NCBI GenBank assembly: GCA_902803745.1
Contig: CADCRB010000006.1
Coordinates: forward strand, 1 to 6,237
Reading direction: 5' to 3'
Source: an uncultured Lachnospiraceae bacterium
Lineage (GTDB): Bacteria > Bacillota > Clostridia > Lachnospirales > Lachnospiraceae
Length of the DNA: 6,237 nt
Shown here: positions 4,794 through 6,237 of the stretch, piece by piece
Layout of the letters: the number at the start of each line of letters is the position of its first letter
How positions within the stretch are numbered: the stretch's first letter is position 1
The notes under the pieces: model-generated
What the model was told of the DNA's origin: nothing
Database searches by the model: none
What the model saw: the letters and a program-made list of their open reading frames with translations, nothing else
Translations under genes and position numbers: made by a program

Positions 4794-6050
4794 TTAGTCT
4801 CTGTAATAATCCTTAAAAGAGGTATATCCCGATCTTTCGAGATTGTCCTTCTGAAATTTCCTGTTCTTTGCCATCCGGGCAATGAGTACTGTCTCCCCCC
4901 GCTTCCTAAGCTCCTGAGCCTCGCTCATGATCGAAGCAAGCTTTTCGGCACTGACACCCTTTTCGATAAGAAAAGCTGTCTTTGACGAAGCATCCGGTAT
5001 CTTAAAGCCCTTGTCCATAAGTATGGTTATGATCCTCTCAAAGCCTATGGAAAATCCGCAGGCCGGCACATTCTGTCCGGTAAAGCGTCCGATCATCCCG
5101 TCATATCTTCCGCCCCCTGCAACCGAGCTTCCGAATTCCTCCATCTCTATCTCAAAGATCGTACCGGTATAATAACCCATGCCTCTTACCAGGGTCGGAT
5201 CAAAGGACAGTCTGAAGTCCCCGGACTTTATCTCATTAACTGCACTAAAGATTTCGATAAGATCATCTGTCACTCCCTCAGGCACGTTATCACCCAGAAG
5301 TTCTCCAATACGTCTTATGCCCTCCTGTGTATCATCCTTATCCTTAAACAGCTCAAGATATTTTCTTATTCCCTCTTCATCATAGCCCGAAGCCTTAAGC
5401 TCCTGCTCGACTCCCTCGAGTCCTATCTTGTCCATCTTATCCAGGATGATAAATATCTCCGGAAGCGCAGCCTCGTCAAAGCCCGCATACTGACCCATGG
5501 CTTTTAGCAGTCTCCTGTCATTGATCCTGACACGAAATCCACTGAATCCAAGCTCTGAAAGTAATGCTGTAGTGGCATTTAAGAGCTCTATCTCCGCAAG
5601 ATCCGAAGGATCTCCTATTATATCTATATCGCACTGCTTAAACTGTCTGAACCTGCCCTTCTGCGGTCTGTCCGCACGAAAAACATTTCCGATCTGCAGC
5701 GCCTTAAAGGGCATAGTTAATATTTGATTATTATTAGAATAATATCTCGAGAGAGGCAGGGTCAGATCATAACGAAGTCCGGAGTCAGCCAGATCATTCT
5801 CTCCCTTAGCTCCGGCGATATCAAGCTTCTCTCCCCTTTTCATTACCTTGAAAATGAGCTTCTCATTCTCGCCGCCCTGATCGGAGCAGAGATTTTCGAT
5901 ATGCTCCACTACGGGAGTTTCTATATGCTGAAAGCCGTATCCCGCATAAACCCTGCGGACTGTCGCCTCCACATAGTCTCTTATCTCCATCTCCTCAGGG
6001 AGGATATCCTTCATGCCTGTTGTAGGCTTTTTAATCAGTCTGTCACTCAT
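4794..6050 (-). CDS. hisS: Histidyl-tRNA synthetase
   Basis: This class II synthetase makes His-AMP and charges tRNA-His in the cytoplasm. The 418 residues show the N-terminal GMKDILPEE (12-20), motif 1 region with FQHIETPVVE (40-49), LRYDLTLPLSRY (92-103), motif 2 FRADRPQKGRFRQFKQCDID (124-143), the HisA loop LVRGMGYYTGTIFE (287-300), the HisB element AGGGRYDG (311-318) and motif 3 GFSIGFERI (332-340). These argue for a true HisRS rather than HisZ. The HisA motif has MG where E. coli has LD, and motif 2 has RADR...CDIDIIG rather than RxER...FG, pointing to a non-E. coli subfamily. The C-terminal anticodon domain (about 356-418) is roughly 25 residues shorter than in E. coli and lacks its last strands. 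ATG 6050 follows the upstream stop by 3 nt, with GGAGGGGAG ending 12 nt before it. Confidence 0.96.
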   Translation of the reverse strand: MSDRLIKKPTTGMKDILPEEMEIRDYVEATVRRVYAGYGFQHIETPVVEHIENLCSDQGGENEKLIFKVMKRGEKLDIAGAKGENDLADSGLRYDLTLPLSRYYSNNNQILTMPFKALQIGNVFRADRPQKGRFRQFKQCDIDIIGDPSDLAEIELLNATTALLSELGFSGFRVRINDRRLLKAMGQYAGFDEAALPEIFIILDKMDKIGLEGVEQELKASGYDEEGIRKYLELFKDKDDTQEGIRRIGELLGDNVPEGVTDDLIEIFSAVNEIKSGDFRLSFDPTLVRGMGYYTGTIFEIEMEEFGSSVAGGGRYDGMIGRFTGQNVPACGFSIGFERIITILMDKGFKIPDASSKTAFLIEKGVSAEKLASIMSEAQELRKRGETVLIARMAKNRKFQKDNLERSGYTSFKDYYRD

Positions 6051-6053
6051 CTT

Positions 6054-6237
6054 TTACCAAAACTCCCCTCCGAGAAAAGGATTCCATCTTTTCTCATCAG
6101 CCATCGTAGTCACTCCCCCATGTCCGGGATATACATTAAGGTCATCGTCAAGCGGTCTTATCTTTTCCGAAAGCGACTTCTTCATTTGGGGCACGCTGCC
6201 CGTAGGAAGATCTGTCCTGCCTATGGAGCCCTCAAAA
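6054..6237 (-). CDS. Metallo-beta-lactamase-fold hydrolase, glyoxalase-II-like (C-terminal part only)
   Basis: The last 60 codons are present (from 6236; base 6237 is a split codon), ending at TAA 6054-6056. They read FEGSIGRTDLPTGS..., then NVYPGHGG (34-41) and EKRWNPFL (48-55). GR[TS]D-P, the late PGHG with a metal-ligand histidine, and the terminal NPF are standard for the small hydroxyacylglutathione-hydrolase-like family (YcbL/GloB type) of zinc-dependent thioester hydrolases. The Asp of GRTD is a likely bridging metal ligand. The substrate cannot be given, because the N-terminal HxHxDH motif lies outside the window. An MBL-fold gene close before hisS is, to my knowledge, a common arrangement in Clostridia. 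The last codons contain the hisS ribosome binding site. Confidence 0.88.
   Translation of the reverse strand, partial: FEGSIGRTDLPTGSVPQMKKSLSEKIRPLDDDLNVYPGHGGVTTMADEKRWNPFLGGEFW
6063..6071 (-). promoter_or_regulatory. hisS ribosome binding site
   Basis: GGAGGGGAG ends 12 nt before ATG 6050, slightly longer spacing than usual, and lies in the last codons of the MBL-fold gene. No other hisS start is better placed. Confidence 0.65.

Noticed and set aside
4790..4882. N-terminal extension of the ThiE/TenI-like protein to ATG 4882
   Set aside because: The extra 31 residues are the hisS 3' end read in another frame; the family fold starts just after ATG 4789.
4224..5172. Plus-strand open frames opposite the ThiE/TenI-like gene and hisS
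   Set aside because: Ser/Ile-rich antisense frames produced by codon bias of the minus-strand genes.

Overview
The window looks like a chromosomal stretch of a Clostridia-type Firmicute, most likely a member of the Lachnospiraceae. This rests on the gene families and gene order (an MBL-fold hydrolase, hisS and aspS close together on one strand), the strong AGGAGG-type ribosome binding sites, and a secreted protein with a Gram-positive style signal peptide followed by Asp/Tyr-rich and Pro/Glu-rich spacers. No genus can be named from the sequence alone. Every gene I can support lies on the minus strand, so transcription runs from high to low coordinates.

Region 6237 to 1101 is one tightly packed operon segment. 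In order of transcription it holds the 3' end of a glyoxalase-II-like metallo-beta-lactamase-fold hydrolase, hisS (histidyl-tRNA synthetase), a small ThiE/TenI-fold protein that lacks most thiamine-phosphate-synthase residues, a CNNM/CBS/CorC-type membrane protein (Mg2+ exporter family), and aspS (aspartyl-tRNA synthetase). Junctions are 3 nt, 4 nt, 0 nt and a 20-nt overlap, which predicts one mRNA with translational coupling. A short GC hairpin plus T-tract lies just after the aspS stop. The operon pairs two tRNA-charging enzymes with a divalent-cation transporter and a probably non-canonical TIM-barrel protein.

Region 1100 to 700 is a roughly 430-base non-coding gap and the most unusual part of the window. 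Read on the minus strand it has a good extended -10 promoter (992-1020), then a hairpin followed by a run of eight T (902-963), then a nested set of helices (724-900). A 13-bp closing helix encloses two long hairpins, and the ribosome binding site of the next gene follows 9 nt after it. This looks like a structured 5' leader or cis-regulatory RNA that I cannot match to a known riboswitch class. A second perfect TATAAT box overlaps the first strand of the closing helix, so the inverted repeat could instead act at the DNA level.

Region 699 to 1 is the 5' part of a secreted or surface protein gene that runs off the left edge. It has a signal peptide, an acidic Asp/Tyr segment, Pro-Glu-Gln-Thr repeats, one Ig-like beta domain and the start of a second charged spacer. 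Its function is unknown. The leader RNA would control this protein.
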